Both the position numbers and the translations under genes were made by a program. DNA of 64,000 nt. Source: Prevotella sp. GTDB lineage: Bacteria; Bacteroidota; Bacteroidia; Bacteroidales; Bacteroidaceae. The DNA is taken from contig JAFRPY010000077.1 of NCBI GenBank assembly GCA_017428925.1, positions 1 through 64,000 on the forward strand. The letters are read 5' to 3'. The notes under the pieces were generated by a model. That model saw only the letters and a program-made list of their open reading frames with translations, was not told where the DNA came from and searched no databases. Positions 8,273-17,010 of the stretch are shown one piece after another. Position 1 is the stretch's first letter. Each line of letters starts with the position of its first letter.

Positions 8273-8896
8273 ATGTTAAAAAGCTATTATAACGAAGGAA
8301 AGATAGAGGCGGGATGCGACGAGGCTGGACGGGGATGTCTGGCGGGGAGTGTCTATGCCGCAGCCGTGATTTTCGCAGCTGATTATCAGAACGAGGCCAT
8401 TAACGACTCCAAGCAGCTCACCGACCGTCGTCGTCACGAGTTGCGCGAGATGATTCAGCGTGATGCGTTGGCATGGGCAGTGGGAGTGGTCACTCCCGCG
8501 GAGATTGACAAAATCAATATCCTTAATGCCTCGATTCTGGCCATGCACAGGGCTCTTGACCAGCTGAAGATACGGCCTGAGGCCATCATTGTGGATGGGA
8601 ACAGGTTTAAAACGTATACCCACCCTCAGCAGGGATGGGTTCCTCACACCTGTATCGTAAAAGGCGATGCCAAATATCTCTCCATTGCAGCCGCCTCGAT
8701 ATTGGCCAAAACCTATCGTGATGACTATATGGATCGTTTGGCTGAGGAATATCCGCAGTATGACTGGGCATCAAACAAGGGCTATCCCACAAAGAAACAT
8801 CGTGAGGCCATCAAGGCCTTTGGTGTTACTCCCTACCACCGTTTGAGCTATAATCTTCTGGGCGACGGCCAGTTGGATATTCCCTTTGAGTTTTGA
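8273..8896 (+). CDS. rnhB: Ribonuclease HII
   Basis: 207 residues. Cleaves RNA in RNA-DNA hybrids and removes single ribonucleotides from DNA. Motifs include EAGCDEAGRGCLAGSVYAAAVI (D and E metal ligands), INDSKQLT, IIVDGNRF and the aspartate-containing segment SILAKTYRDDYM, followed by KGYPTKKHREAIKAFGVTPYHRLSY. Length is normal for the family. ATG 8273 is chosen over an upstream in-frame TTG at 8258 because the conserved domain starts almost at once. Confidence 0.95.
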   Translation: MLKSYYNEGKIEAGCDEAGRGCLAGSVYAAAVIFAADYQNEAINDSKQLTDRRRHELREMIQRDALAWAVGVVTPAEIDKINILNASILAMHRALDQLKIRPEAIIVDGNRFKTYTHPQQGWVPHTCIVKGDAKYLSIAAASILAKTYRDDYMDRLAEEYPQYDWASNKGYPTKKHREAIKAFGVTPYHRLSYNLLGDGQLDIPFEF

Positions 8897-8908
8897 TGAT
8901 GTTATTTT

Positions 8909-8958
8909 CGTCATGACGTTATGACGTCATCCCGTCATAACGAAAAAATCCCCCCCCC
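8909..8958. repeat. Octamer array plus C9 tract upstream of the WYL regulator
   Basis: CGTCATGA, CGTTATGA, CGTCATCC, CGTCATAA, CGAAAAAA (8909-8948, period 8) is followed by a run of nine C at 8950-8958, which ends 9 bp before the WYL gene start. Long homopolymers at this position can vary by slippage. Confidence 0.7.
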
Positions 8959-8967
8959 AAGAAAACA

Positions 8968-9879
8968 ATGCGCCACGACAAATTAGAACAACAGCTCAGT
9001 CTCTTGCTTATGCTTACTCAAGGCAGAAGCTACACCGTGGGACAGATTTGCGAGATGTTACGGCTCTCGCCCAGAAATGTTTACTATTATCTTGACTTCT
9101 TCCGCGAGACGGGATTCATCGTGGAGAAAAACGCAGGCGGCTATTGCATCGACCGTAGCTCGCCTTTTCTGCGCCAGCTCACCGACAATATCGCGTTTAC
9201 CGAAGACGAGGTTATCGCCATGTCCCGTTTACTAAACAAAGTGGAAGAGGATGCCGTGGTGAGAAACTTGAAACGGAAGCTGGCTCGCTTCTACGACCTC
9301 GACATACTGAACGACCAGCAACTTGTGGAACAACAGGCGAAGGCCGTCAATGCCTTGGCATACGCCATCAGAATGAGGAAAATGGCCGTGCTTCGTGGGT
9401 ATTCCTCTGGTCACAGCCAGACGCAGCGCGACCGTCTTGTGGAGCCTTTCCTGCTGATGAACAATAATCAGGACGTGCGCTGCTATGAGCCTTCATCCAA
9501 ACAGAACAAAACCTTCAAGGTGGCACGTATGCAGTCCGTTGACGTGCTCGACGAAGAGTGGAAAAACAAGTCGCGCCATAAGCAGGTGTTCATCGATGTG
9601 TTTATGTTCAGCAGCGATAATCCTGTTGAGGTCGCCCTTCGCATGGGCACGCTGGCCGCCAATTTGTTCAGGGAGGAATATCCTGCGGCAATACCCTATA
9701 TGAAACGGGAAGACGACAGCCGTTGGCTGCTTCGTCTTCCCGTTTCGAGCTATCAGGGAATCTGTCGTTTCGTATTAGGTCTTTTTGATGACATAGAAAT
9801 TTTGGGCGACGATGGATTTAAGCAGTTCGTCTCCGAGAAAATTCATCATTTGACCACTTTCTTGCCGTCGATGATGTAG
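8968..9879 (+). CDS. WYL-domain transcriptional regulator
   Basis: 303 residues. The N-terminal winged HTH (about 5-60: LLMLTQGRSYTVGQICEMLRLSPRNVYYYL) is of the HTH_11/DeoR-like kind. The middle and C-terminal parts have the WYL-type fold: AVLRGYSSGHSQTQRDRLVEPFLLM, CYEPSSKQNKTFKVARMQSV, and a C-terminal extension with RWLLRLPVSSYQGICRFVLGLF. WYL regulators often sense nucleic acid or nucleotide ligands; the ligand here is unknown. The last 34 bp overlap the M6 protease gene on the other strand. A C9 tract lies just before the start. Confidence 0.85.
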   Translation: MRHDKLEQQLSLLLMLTQGRSYTVGQICEMLRLSPRNVYYYLDFFRETGFIVEKNAGGYCIDRSSPFLRQLTDNIAFTEDEVIAMSRLLNKVEEDAVVRNLKRKLARFYDLDILNDQQLVEQQAKAVNALAYAIRMRKMAVLRGYSSGHSQTQRDRLVEPFLLMNNNQDVRCYEPSSKQNKTFKVARMQSVDVLDEEWKNKSRHKQVFIDVFMFSSDNPVEVALRMGTLAANLFREEYPAAIPYMKREDDSRWLLRLPVSSYQGICRFVLGLFDDIEILGDDGFKQFVSEKIHHLTTFLPSMM

Positions 9880-12023
9880 ATGCCATGCGGCAGCTGACCT
9901 TCTGTTGCCACCCGTCGGCCATCAAGCGTATAGATGCCTGTGCGATGGGTAGGTGTCTTGGTCGTTTGCAGTTCGCTTATGCCGGTAGTGGCAGGCACAT
10001 AGGCCATCACTTCGTCGAGGAAGAATCGATTGTTAGAGCCTGCGGGAGTGAAGGTAAGCTTCACGCTGCCGTAGCCCGTAAATGTCGTGGTATAGGTTCC
10101 CCATTTTTGGTTCGCCAGTTTAAAACTGCTGTCGCCCGTGATGGTAGCACCATCCTCGCCAAAAATCTTGAGTGTGGTGCTTTCTGTGCCCCAGGCAGCA
10201 GCTTTGAATGTGAGCGTTGTTTCACCGTCAATGTCGAACGATGGAGTGGTGGCTGAGCCTACAGCACTTCCTGTTCCGAATCGTGCACATTGATTGCATC
10301 CGCCGGCTTTGTTTGCCGTCCAGCCATCGTTGTCGTAAGCTACAGTTGATGTACCGATACTTCCGTTCCATTTTCCGTCATTGCCACCCGTTCCTTCTGT
10401 CTGGTCAAAAGTCTCCTTAAAGATGGTTTTGCCTTCTGTCGAACCACCGCCGCTGGAAGTATCCATAGCGAACTGGAACGCAATGGTTTTGTCGCTGTTT
10501 TGGGTGATGCCGGTAACCTTCTTGTTCAGATACATGCTGCCGTCGGTATTCGTGTGGTAGACGGTGGCTGCCGGTGTCGAACGCTTGGAGAAGCTGTCAA
10601 GTTTCTCGTAGGGATAGGTGTCGGTAGCCATATCGATGAACGAGTAGTATCTGTAACCATCGTAGGTGACATATTCCTTTTTGTTGTCGGCTGCAATCCA
10701 CGTCAGGCATTCGTGTCCTTTTCCATTGGAATAATAACCCGAAGTGGTGTTTACCGAGTTGTTTTTCCATACGTCTTCGTAGTAGTCCACATGCAGGATA
10801 AGCAGTCCGCTACCGGGTAATTCTTTATCCCATCCCGTGAACTGCCGGTTCTCTAACAGGTAGTATTCCGTATCGCAGTTGTCGTTACGCATGATGTAGC
10901 AGTCGCCGTTTTCGCTGATGGCCTTCATGTCCGTGATGGCGGTATCGCTTTTCAGTTCAATAGGCTCTTTCCATCCTGCCACCCATCGCTCGTAGCTGGT
11001 ATATTCAGGCGGACAGAAGCTGTCGCCGTTGTAGGCTCCGGCATCCATCAGGTCCCAGTAGCCCATACCAGAGTTCAGGTATTCGGTGTCGTACATGTCG
11101 GGATAGCCAAGACAATGCGAAAACTCATGGCAGATGTTACCGATGCCGGCAATCTTGCCCTCCATGTCAATCTCATTGCTGCACGCATACGTGTCGATGG
11201 TAATGCCGTTATAGGTTTGGGGGCCTACGTTTGGCTCTATTTCCGCTTCCTCAGTCAGTGTGTATTCATGGGGCCAGATTACATAACTTGGGCCTCCATC
11301 GGCTTCGCCCTTGCCGGCATAGAGGATATACACCTGATCAACCTCGTTGTCGCCGTCCCAGTCGTAGGCCGAAAAGTCGGTGGTGTCCTTGATGGCTTCC
11401 AATGCCGAGATGACCATCTCACCGGGATGTTCGTCGTTTCCGTATGCGTCATTGCTGCCGTAGTAGCTTTGTTCCTTCTTCAGCCTCACGGGACCGCAGA
11501 TATCGAACGAAAGTTCAAAGGTTCCGTAGCTTTGCGAATAGAAATAGTCCGACACAGAGCCAATAAAATTGCCGTATTTCAGGTTTTTCTCATTGGCAAT
11601 GCGATTATACAGGGCTTTGTCGTGTCCTTCCTTGAAATAAGTGTCACTGAACTCTACGAGAATGATGAGTCCTTTCTTCTTTCCAACATATGGAGAGGCC
11701 TTTTTCGCATTTCTCCGGCCATTGGGAACAATCTGCTGCCTTGCAATTCTGGCATTGCGGTGCTTTTGTGCTGCATTACGGTGCTGAAGGCCTTTTTTCT
11801 TCAGCTCACCGATGTCGGCTTTCACGTATATCCCGTTTTGTTCCACGTAGGCATTTCCCTCGCCATCGGCGAAATAATGCAGATGCTCGTCGCCCACCAG
11901 GGTAACGGTCTTTTGTGTCCCGTCGGCGAGTGTGATGGTTTTCTTGACACCGTGCTTGGCGGGAACAGCCAGCACTATGGCTGCAATTACCATTAGGGGC
12001 AGTATGGTTAGTATTCTTTTCAT
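9846..12023 (-). CDS. Secreted M6-family metalloprotease with C-terminal sorting-type tail
   Basis: 725 residues. Signal peptide (about 1-19), an N-terminal pro-region (YFADGEGNAYVEQNGIYVKAD), then a catalytic domain with the zinc motif HEFSHCLGYPDMYD (His about 299). Further M6 (immune inhibitor A-like) features are GLIILVEFSD, SYGTFELSFDICGPV and GYWDLMDAGAYNG. Residues about 545-665 look like a jelly-roll module (KETFDQTEGTGGNDGKWNG). The end, TGIYTLDGRRVATEGQLPHG then IYIIDGKKVVK, resembles type IX secretion C-terminal sorting domains of Prevotella secreted proteins. Last gene of the susC-susD operon reading on the minus strand. It probably digests protein outside the cell, and the SusCD pair could import the peptides. 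Confidence 0.88.
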   Translation of the reverse strand: MKRILTILPLMVIAAIVLAVPAKHGVKKTITLADGTQKTVTLVGDEHLHYFADGEGNAYVEQNGIYVKADIGELKKKGLQHRNAAQKHRNARIARQQIVPNGRRNAKKASPYVGKKKGLIILVEFSDTYFKEGHDKALYNRIANEKNLKYGNFIGSVSDYFYSQSYGTFELSFDICGPVRLKKEQSYYGSNDAYGNDEHPGEMVISALEAIKDTTDFSAYDWDGDNEVDQVYILYAGKGEADGGPSYVIWPHEYTLTEEAEIEPNVGPQTYNGITIDTYACSNEIDMEGKIAGIGNICHEFSHCLGYPDMYDTEYLNSGMGYWDLMDAGAYNGDSFCPPEYTSYERWVAGWKEPIELKSDTAITDMKAISENGDCYIMRNDNCDTEYYLLENRQFTGWDKELPGSGLLILHVDYYEDVWKNNSVNTTSGYYSNGKGHECLTWIAADNKKEYVTYDGYRYYSFIDMATDTYPYEKLDSFSKRSTPAATVYHTNTDGSMYLNKKVTGITQNSDKTIAFQFAMDTSSGGGSTEGKTIFKETFDQTEGTGGNDGKWNGSIGTSTVAYDNDGWTANKAGGCNQCARFGTGSAVGSATTPSFDIDGETTLTFKAAAWGTESTTLKIFGEDGATITGDSSFKLANQKWGTYTTTFTGYGSVKLTFTPAGSNNRFFLDEVMAYVPATTGISELQTTKTPTHRTGIYTLDGRRVATEGQLPHGIYIIDGKKVVK

Positions 12024-12036
12024 ATTATTCCGTCAA

Positions 12037-12702
12037 TCAGTTGATGAAGTCGAGAATCTTTGCCAGACTATCGGCGTCCTTCCACTTGATTTTGTTGGCT
12101 TTCAGGAACGCTTTCCATTCGTCGGCCTTGCTGTCCTTGAAATACTTGTCGAGTCCTTTCTTGGTGGCTTCCACTTGCTCACCGTTGATGACGAAATAGT
12201 ATTCCGTCTTGATGGAGATAATGCTGCCGTCGTTCTTCTCTTGCAGCATGCGGCCCAGTTCCGGCTTGTCCAGTCCGCCGATGTCGAGTGACGAGAGATC
12301 ACGGGCAGCCGACGAATTCAGGCTGGCACCGTAGGCTCCAGTACCTTGTATGAGCGAGTCGAAGTCGCCTTTTTCCAGTTTCAGCAACGCGTCGTCGCCT
12401 TTCGAGGCGCAGAGTTTCATCAGTTTCCTGCCGGAATACAGGTAGGCATCATCTCCGATTTCCACGCGGATTACGTTCTTGTCGCTGCTCTCGAAGATTT
12501 TTCCATCGGCAGAGATATAGTGCAGTACGTTGCCCAGCAGATGGATGTTCAGCTTGGCTGCGGTCTTCTTGTTACCGTCAAAATAGATGGTTCCGTCGGT
12601 GAAGTTCTCATAGACGTATGGCCACTTGGTGTTCGGTTCATACTGTGCCGAGGCTGACAGTGTGAACAGCGTCACGGCGATGAGGGATAATATTTTCTTC
12701 AT
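12037..12702 (-). CDS. Secreted hypothetical protein of the SusCD-protease operon
   Basis: 221 residues with a typical signal peptide (MKKILSLIAVTLFTLSASAQ). The mature part has many short beta strands (GTIYFDGNKKTAAKLNIHLLG, LHYISADGKIFES, EIGDDAYLYSGRKLMKL) and a basic, helical C terminus. I do not recognise the family. It lies 13 bp before the M6 protease gene and after the C10 protease gene in the same direction, so it is probably an accessory periplasmic or surface protein of this locus, perhaps a protease chaperone or inhibitor; that role is inference from position only. Confidence 0.65.
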   Translation of the reverse strand: MKKILSLIAVTLFTLSASAQYEPNTKWPYVYENFTDGTIYFDGNKKTAAKLNIHLLGNVLHYISADGKIFESSDKNVIRVEIGDDAYLYSGRKLMKLCASKGDDALLKLEKGDFDSLIQGTGAYGASLNSSAARDLSSLDIGGLDKPELGRMLQEKNDGSIISIKTEYYFVINGEQVEATKKGLDKYFKDSKADEWKAFLKANKIKWKDADSLAKILDFIN

Positions 12703-12737
12703 AATCTGATAGTGATAAGTAGATGAACTTTTTTATT

Positions 12738-12823
12738 ATATGAACAACGAATTATACGAATTTTACGAATTGCTCAAGTTATTTCTTCGTTTAATTCGCT
12801 TAATTCGTTTAATTCGTTGTTAA
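12738..12823. repeat. Nonamer-based long inverted repeat between two operon genes
   Basis: The left arm has three 9-bp steps of ACGAATT (AACGAATTA, TACGAATTT, TACGAATTG). The right arm has the complement (TTCGTTTAA, TTCGCTTAA, TTCGTTTAA, TTCGTTGTT). Read as minus-strand RNA, the arms can form a long imperfect hairpin after the C10 protease gene, with A-rich sequence following. It may attenuate, stabilise or process the operon mRNA. Confidence 0.65.
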
Positions 12824-12825
12824 AT

Positions 12826-14394
12826 TTATTTGATAACCTTGATGGTGCTGACGCTGCCGTCGGCCATCCGCTTGCGGACGATGTTGATGCCTTGCTGCAT
12901 ATTGTTCAGCTGAGCACCAGCAGCTGTGTAATAGTTTTTTCCGGTAATCATATTGGCCTCCTTCACATCGATGATACCCGAAGCGTCGGCCAGCTTGATG
13001 GTGAAGTTGCGCGTCACCGAACCGTTGTTCTTGGTGTTGGTCGCGGTGATAGTGATATTGATTTCACTGCCGTAGTCTTCCTCTGTGAGAACTTCGGTGG
13101 TAACCAGTTGGCCATTTTCCACTTTGAATGGTGCAGGCATCGTGGTATGGAACACTACATTGTATTCGCCCATCACCTTGAACGTATAGGTGGGGTTCTT
13201 GGCTTCGCTCTCCACCGTCACGTCGCCCACCACTGTTCCTACAGGCTGGCTGTAGGCCACGACCTTTTTCGACAGGTATATGTTGCTGGGTTTATCCGAT
13301 GGCGGTCTCACGTTCACCACGGCGCTCTGGCCACTGGTATAATTCGTATCCATGGTGTTGTCTTTAAGTGCGTCCAGAGAGAAGTAGCCGTTGCCAGCAC
13401 CTCCCCAACCCCAGTTCACGCTGAAGAACTCGCCGTCGTAGCCATCTAGGTTGAAGCAGTGCCCGTAGCTCTTCACGGGATCTGCACCGCAGTAGATGAC
13501 AGCGCGCCCGTTGGTTATTTCGTCGATGATAAGTTGTTTCCAGTTGCCTTCGTAACTGTCGCGATAATATACGGCAGCTACATCAGGATATTTGAAATAG
13601 GTCTTCAATGCTCCCGGTATCGCACTCTCGTGGGCACCTGATCCTCCAGGAGCGTAGTTCATGTTCACTGATACGCCACAATGCCATAGTAGACGAGCCA
13701 CCTCGTCCTTGCTATTTGCACCAGTCATGATGGCATCCCAGTTGTAGGGATCAGCTTTGTCATAGTCAACGTATAGGGTGCCATAGTTTGCTGAGACATA
13801 GGCATGATAGCCTTGAGGACTGTCGGGATACTGGTGTACGCTCATGGCCTGCGCCATCCCTACGGCCACGCAGCCCACCACCACATTGTCGGGTGTGTAT
13901 TTAGCATAGCTGCCGCTCTGGTTCCAGTTCACCTTGATGAGTGGTTTGACTACGGTTGCAGCGCGTCGCGGAGCACGGCGTACATCGCTGCCTGTTGGTC
14001 GGGATGCCTGTTCCCATCCGGCATGGCGGCTGCCGTTGAGTCGGGCATTATCGCGAATCTGCTTGCTATAGATATCAAGCATGTATTTCATGTTCTCGGG
14101 TTGTCCTTCGGTCTCAAAAGTTCCATCGGGACTATAGCCTAAAAGTGGTGACGACATATCGTCGGCTGAAATCAGTGCCCAGCCTCCCTTGCTGAAACTG
14201 ACCACATAGTAGCTGGCCTGCCCTTCGTAGCTGACGGTTTTCACATCTTTCACTTCATCGTCGAAGCCGTCCACTTTCTGCAACATCATCTGTTTGGCTA
14301 CAGCTGCTGCCTTCGAGGAGGTTACCTCAGTAGCTTGGCCCTGTATGGTCAATGCCAGCCCCAGCATCATCAGTGTAATCTTTTTTGTCATCAT
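12826..14394 (-). CDS. Secreted C10-family cysteine protease (streptopain-like)
   Basis: 522 residues. Signal peptide (about 1-21), an inhibitory prodomain of the Spi/PrtT type (SSKAAAVAKQMMLQKV ... YYVVSFSKGGWALISADDMS), then a C10 catalytic domain. Catalytic Cys about 175 is in VGCVAVGMAQAM; His about 312 is in SYGHCFNLDGYDG, followed by FSVNWGWGGAGNGYF. After the protease domain comes an Ig-like stretch and the tail NYYTAAGAQLNNMQQGINIV, a type IX sorting-like end. It is expected to be activated by removal of the propeptide outside the cell. Part of the susC-susD operon. A terminator-like hairpin lies upstream. Confidence 0.92.
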   Translation of the reverse strand: MMTKKITLMMLGLALTIQGQATEVTSSKAAAVAKQMMLQKVDGFDDEVKDVKTVSYEGQASYYVVSFSKGGWALISADDMSSPLLGYSPDGTFETEGQPENMKYMLDIYSKQIRDNARLNGSRHAGWEQASRPTGSDVRRAPRRAATVVKPLIKVNWNQSGSYAKYTPDNVVVGCVAVGMAQAMSVHQYPDSPQGYHAYVSANYGTLYVDYDKADPYNWDAIMTGANSKDEVARLLWHCGVSVNMNYAPGGSGAHESAIPGALKTYFKYPDVAAVYYRDSYEGNWKQLIIDEITNGRAVIYCGADPVKSYGHCFNLDGYDGEFFSVNWGWGGAGNGYFSLDALKDNTMDTNYTSGQSAVVNVRPPSDKPSNIYLSKKVVAYSQPVGTVVGDVTVESEAKNPTYTFKVMGEYNVVFHTTMPAPFKVENGQLVTTEVLTEEDYGSEINITITATNTKNNGSVTRNFTIKLADASGIIDVKEANMITGKNYYTAAGAQLNNMQQGINIVRKRMADGSVSTIKVIK

Positions 14395-14422
14395 TCTCTT
14401 CTTACCTCAATTTATAAACGCT

Positions 14423-14464
14423 AAAAATCCCCTTTCTCCCCACGCATGGAGGGGAAGAAGGGGA
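14423..14464 (-). terminator. GC hairpin with T run after the 14483 lipoprotein gene
   Basis: Read on the minus strand: TTCCCC...CTCCATGCGTGGGGAGAAAGGGGA followed by TTTTT. The hairpin plus T run lies directly after the stop at 14483 and before the C10 protease start, so it probably causes partial termination or attenuation within the operon, giving less protease mRNA than SusC/SusD mRNA. Confidence 0.6.
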
Positions 14465-14482
14465 ATTTGATATTAGAAATGG

Positions 14483-16108
14483 TTACTTTCTTACAGACTT
14501 CTTCAAATTACGGCCAGCCTTGTGAATCTTCATTTTTTTAGCCTTGGCCTTAGCTTTAGCCTTACTTGCTGCATCCTTTACAGGAGAAATCAGAGATACT
14601 TTTGCAACATCAACCCATCCCTTATCATCAGGATCAGCGACGTTGATAACATAAATACCCCACAGTCCATCACCTGTCAACGTTCCATCTGGATTGATGG
14701 TGAATGTAGCAGCGTCAGTACCGTCAGCTGTATAGAACAACACCTGATAGGTTCCTTCTTCATCAGTCATTGTGCCTAATACCTGATCGTCAGGAATGAT
14801 AAGTTTTCCGCTGCTAAGGTCATAGGTTCCCTCAATCACAGCGTTTTCTAAGAACAGTCCTTTAATCAGCAGACCTTTTTCCTTTTCAGCATTCTTCTCA
14901 ATCGTGATACCACCCATGCTTGAAGCTGAGCCGTCCTCCGACCAGTAAGAAATGTAAAGAATGCTAAAGTTACCCAGAATCATGTCGAGCGTGGGGGCGA
15001 AGAACAGCCAGCTGACTTCCTCAGCCATGAATTCCTCGTTAGGATTGCCGCAGACGTCGTAGATGGTTCCTTCGGCCAAAGCTACCTTGATGACGTCGCC
15101 AGCGTCTGGCTTCACAGGCAGGGTGAAGGTCAGCGTCTTGCCGCTAACGCTCCACTGTTTGGCGGTCAGGTTGTGGATGGTGGTCTTCTTTTCGTTGATG
15201 TAAATCACCTTCACGGCACCGTCATCCACGGCCTCGTCGTTGCGATAGATGTTGAACGGCATCTCTATCTCACCCTTGAATTCCTCGAAGTTGGCAACTA
15301 ATGCCCCGTTCTCAGGGCTGATGATGTTTTCATCGCTAATCTCGAACGGAACCAGCGTGTTGCGGTTATAGATTCCAACGAATCTTCCCGTGTTCATGTT
15401 CAGATAGCTATTGAAGGCAGAACACTTGTTTCCGTAACCGTCAACAAATGCACCTGCTTCCCATGAAAGGGTAAGGAATGCTCCGGCAGGAGTGTTGGGT
15501 GCCACAACGGTGAGAACGTCGTCTTCTATAGAAATCTCGAGTTCTTCCTCGGGGACAGTTACGGGATTGGTGATGTCCCATTCCTGATAGTAGGTGACGA
15601 TAATCTTGCCGTCGCCGCGAGAAACGTCCTCGCTGAACTGCACTGTGAAAGACTTGGCATCGGCATCGGCATCTGCGTCTACGGGACCGGGAGCACCGAC
15701 ATCAGAAGTCTTGATGCTGCTGTTGGTCACAGGACCAGTGATACCCTTGTCGTTGCAAGCCACGGCATACACCTGATAGGTGGTGTTGGGCATTGCTGTG
15801 GTAATGGGCAGTGTGAGCGTGGGGCTTTCCGACGTTTTTACTACAGCATTTCCGTATCCGCCTTTAAGCAAGGTTGCTGCGTCAACATCTTCTGCCACGT
15901 CGTTAGCATCGATGATGAATGCATAGTAGGTTGCTCCCGCCGCAGGCGTCAGCGTTACGTTGAACGCTGAGTCTGTGGGGGCTACTGCTTGAAGATCAAT
16001 CGAGATGGAAGGTCCATCGCCATAGTTCTCGGTTACGGGGTCGTCCCATGTAGTACAACTGGTCAGCACGAGAACCGACATCAATAAGCAATATAATACT
16101 TTCTTCAT
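14483..16108 (-). CDS. Surface lipoprotein of the SusCD operon (SusE/F position)
   Basis: 541 residues. Lipoprotein signal MKKVLYCLLMSVLVLTSC. Residues about 30-130 look like a fibronectin/Ig-type domain (TPAAGATYYAFIIDANDV ... NTTYQVYAVACNDKGITG), then an Ala/Asp repeat (VDADADADA), two Ig-like bacterial segments (FTVQFSEDVSRGDGKI; WSVSGKTLTFTLPVKPDAGD) and a C-terminal beta-rich domain. The tail is unusually basic (KAKAKAKAKKMKIHKAGRN). An in-frame TTG upstream (16120) is less likely than ATG 16108. Its position after SusD and a Calx-beta lipoprotein suggests a substrate-binding surface protein; the substrate is not evident. Confidence 0.75.
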   Translation of the reverse strand: MKKVLYCLLMSVLVLTSCTTWDDPVTENYGDGPSISIDLQAVAPTDSAFNVTLTPAAGATYYAFIIDANDVAEDVDAATLLKGGYGNAVVKTSESPTLTLPITTAMPNTTYQVYAVACNDKGITGPVTNSSIKTSDVGAPGPVDADADADAKSFTVQFSEDVSRGDGKIIVTYYQEWDITNPVTVPEEELEISIEDDVLTVVAPNTPAGAFLTLSWEAGAFVDGYGNKCSAFNSYLNMNTGRFVGIYNRNTLVPFEISDENIISPENGALVANFEEFKGEIEMPFNIYRNDEAVDDGAVKVIYINEKKTTIHNLTAKQWSVSGKTLTFTLPVKPDAGDVIKVALAEGTIYDVCGNPNEEFMAEEVSWLFFAPTLDMILGNFSILYISYWSEDGSASSMGGITIEKNAEKEKGLLIKGLFLENAVIEGTYDLSSGKLIIPDDQVLGTMTDEEGTYQVLFYTADGTDAATFTINPDGTLTGDGLWGIYVINVADPDDKGWVDVAKVSLISPVKDAASKAKAKAKAKKMKIHKAGRNLKKSVRK

Positions 16109-16132
16109 AATAATACTCAATTAAAAATGTTA

Positions 16133-16990
16133 CTATTTCTTGGTGGCAATGACGTCTCCTAAGTTGGCTTCATACCATGACGATCCATTAGAGCAGCCCC
16201 ATCCTTCAACGATATGCAGCTTAGCTCCATTGTCAAGAATCTCAATGGTAAGGTTCTTTCCTGAGCTATACATTTCTCCTGAGAGGTCGGCATTGTCACA
16301 GACATAGAGGATAATCGGGTTACTGGATGCGGTATATCCAGTCTCTTGTCCGGCAGGAACAGAGATGATAGTCTTCTCGTCGTTCACGAAGCCATAGAAT
16401 GATTTCGGTGTGTAGCCTGCAGAAGAGAACCACGGTGTCAGGAGATCCTTAATCCATACCTTGTGGTCATCATCATTGTCGCGGGTAATTGTACCAACTA
16501 TGTCATAGCTGTCACCCCAATTGTCGGTGATATTGGCAGCATAATCGTTGAACAAGAAGTTCAGCGGGTGTTCATCGTCAGCGATTCTTACCACACATTT
16601 CTTGCTGGCTCCCAGTTTTACGCCAGATTCTTTCAATACGAGTGTAAATGCGCGTGAACCAGTGTATTCTTCGTCATTGGTCACTTTTATTACGACATTT
16701 TGTGTGGGATTCTCCTTGTTGAAAGAAAGTTTCTTGTTTTCAATTGTAAAATCCCTACCTTCTACAGCAGTGCTGTCAATAACCTCCACCTCGATTTCTG
16801 CAGAGAGACCGGCTCTTGAAGTGTAAAGCACGGGAATCTTTACGTCGTCACCACCTTCCTGTGCTGACACTGCGGAGCTGCTGAAAGCAACGAAGGCATT
16901 GGAGTCATCAAACTCAGGCATTTCGTTGATATTGCAGGAAGCCAGCACAAGAGCGGCCACCATGCCTAATGCTAATTTGAATATTTTCAT
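16133..16990 (-). CDS. Surface lipoprotein with Calx-beta-like domain
   Basis: 285 residues. Lipobox LASC at about residues 16-19. Residues about 30-135 fit a Calx-beta fold (SAQEGGDDVKIPVLYTSRAG, AVEGRDFTIENKKLSF, VVIKVTNDEEYTGSRAFTLVL), often seen in Bacteroidales surface proteins. The C-terminal half (FNDYAANITDNWGDSYDIVG ... VEGWGCSNGSSWYEANLGD) resembles a ligand-binding module. It lies 20 bp after susD on the same strand, the usual place for SusE-like accessory binding proteins. It probably sits on the outer face of the outer membrane. Confidence 0.75.
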   Translation of the reverse strand: MKIFKLALGMVAALVLASCNINEMPEFDDSNAFVAFSSSAVSAQEGGDDVKIPVLYTSRAGLSAEIEVEVIDSTAVEGRDFTIENKKLSFNKENPTQNVVIKVTNDEEYTGSRAFTLVLKESGVKLGASKKCVVRIADDEHPLNFLFNDYAANITDNWGDSYDIVGTITRDNDDDHKVWIKDLLTPWFSSAGYTPKSFYGFVNDEKTIISVPAGQETGYTASSNPIILYVCDNADLSGEMYSSGKNLTIEILDNGAKLHIVEGWGCSNGSSWYEANLGDVIATKK

Positions 16991-17010
16991 AATCGTATCT
17001 GCTTATTTAA

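Noticed and set aside
11115-11996. 293-codon plus-strand frame opposite the M6 protease
   Set aside because: Shadow of the protease gene, which carries the HEFSH zinc motif on the other strand.
14423-14464. Further copy of the palindromic element
   Set aside because: It lacks the GGGAGGGG-TAGGGGTGGG tail and is followed by a T run on the transcribed strand, so a terminator explains it better.
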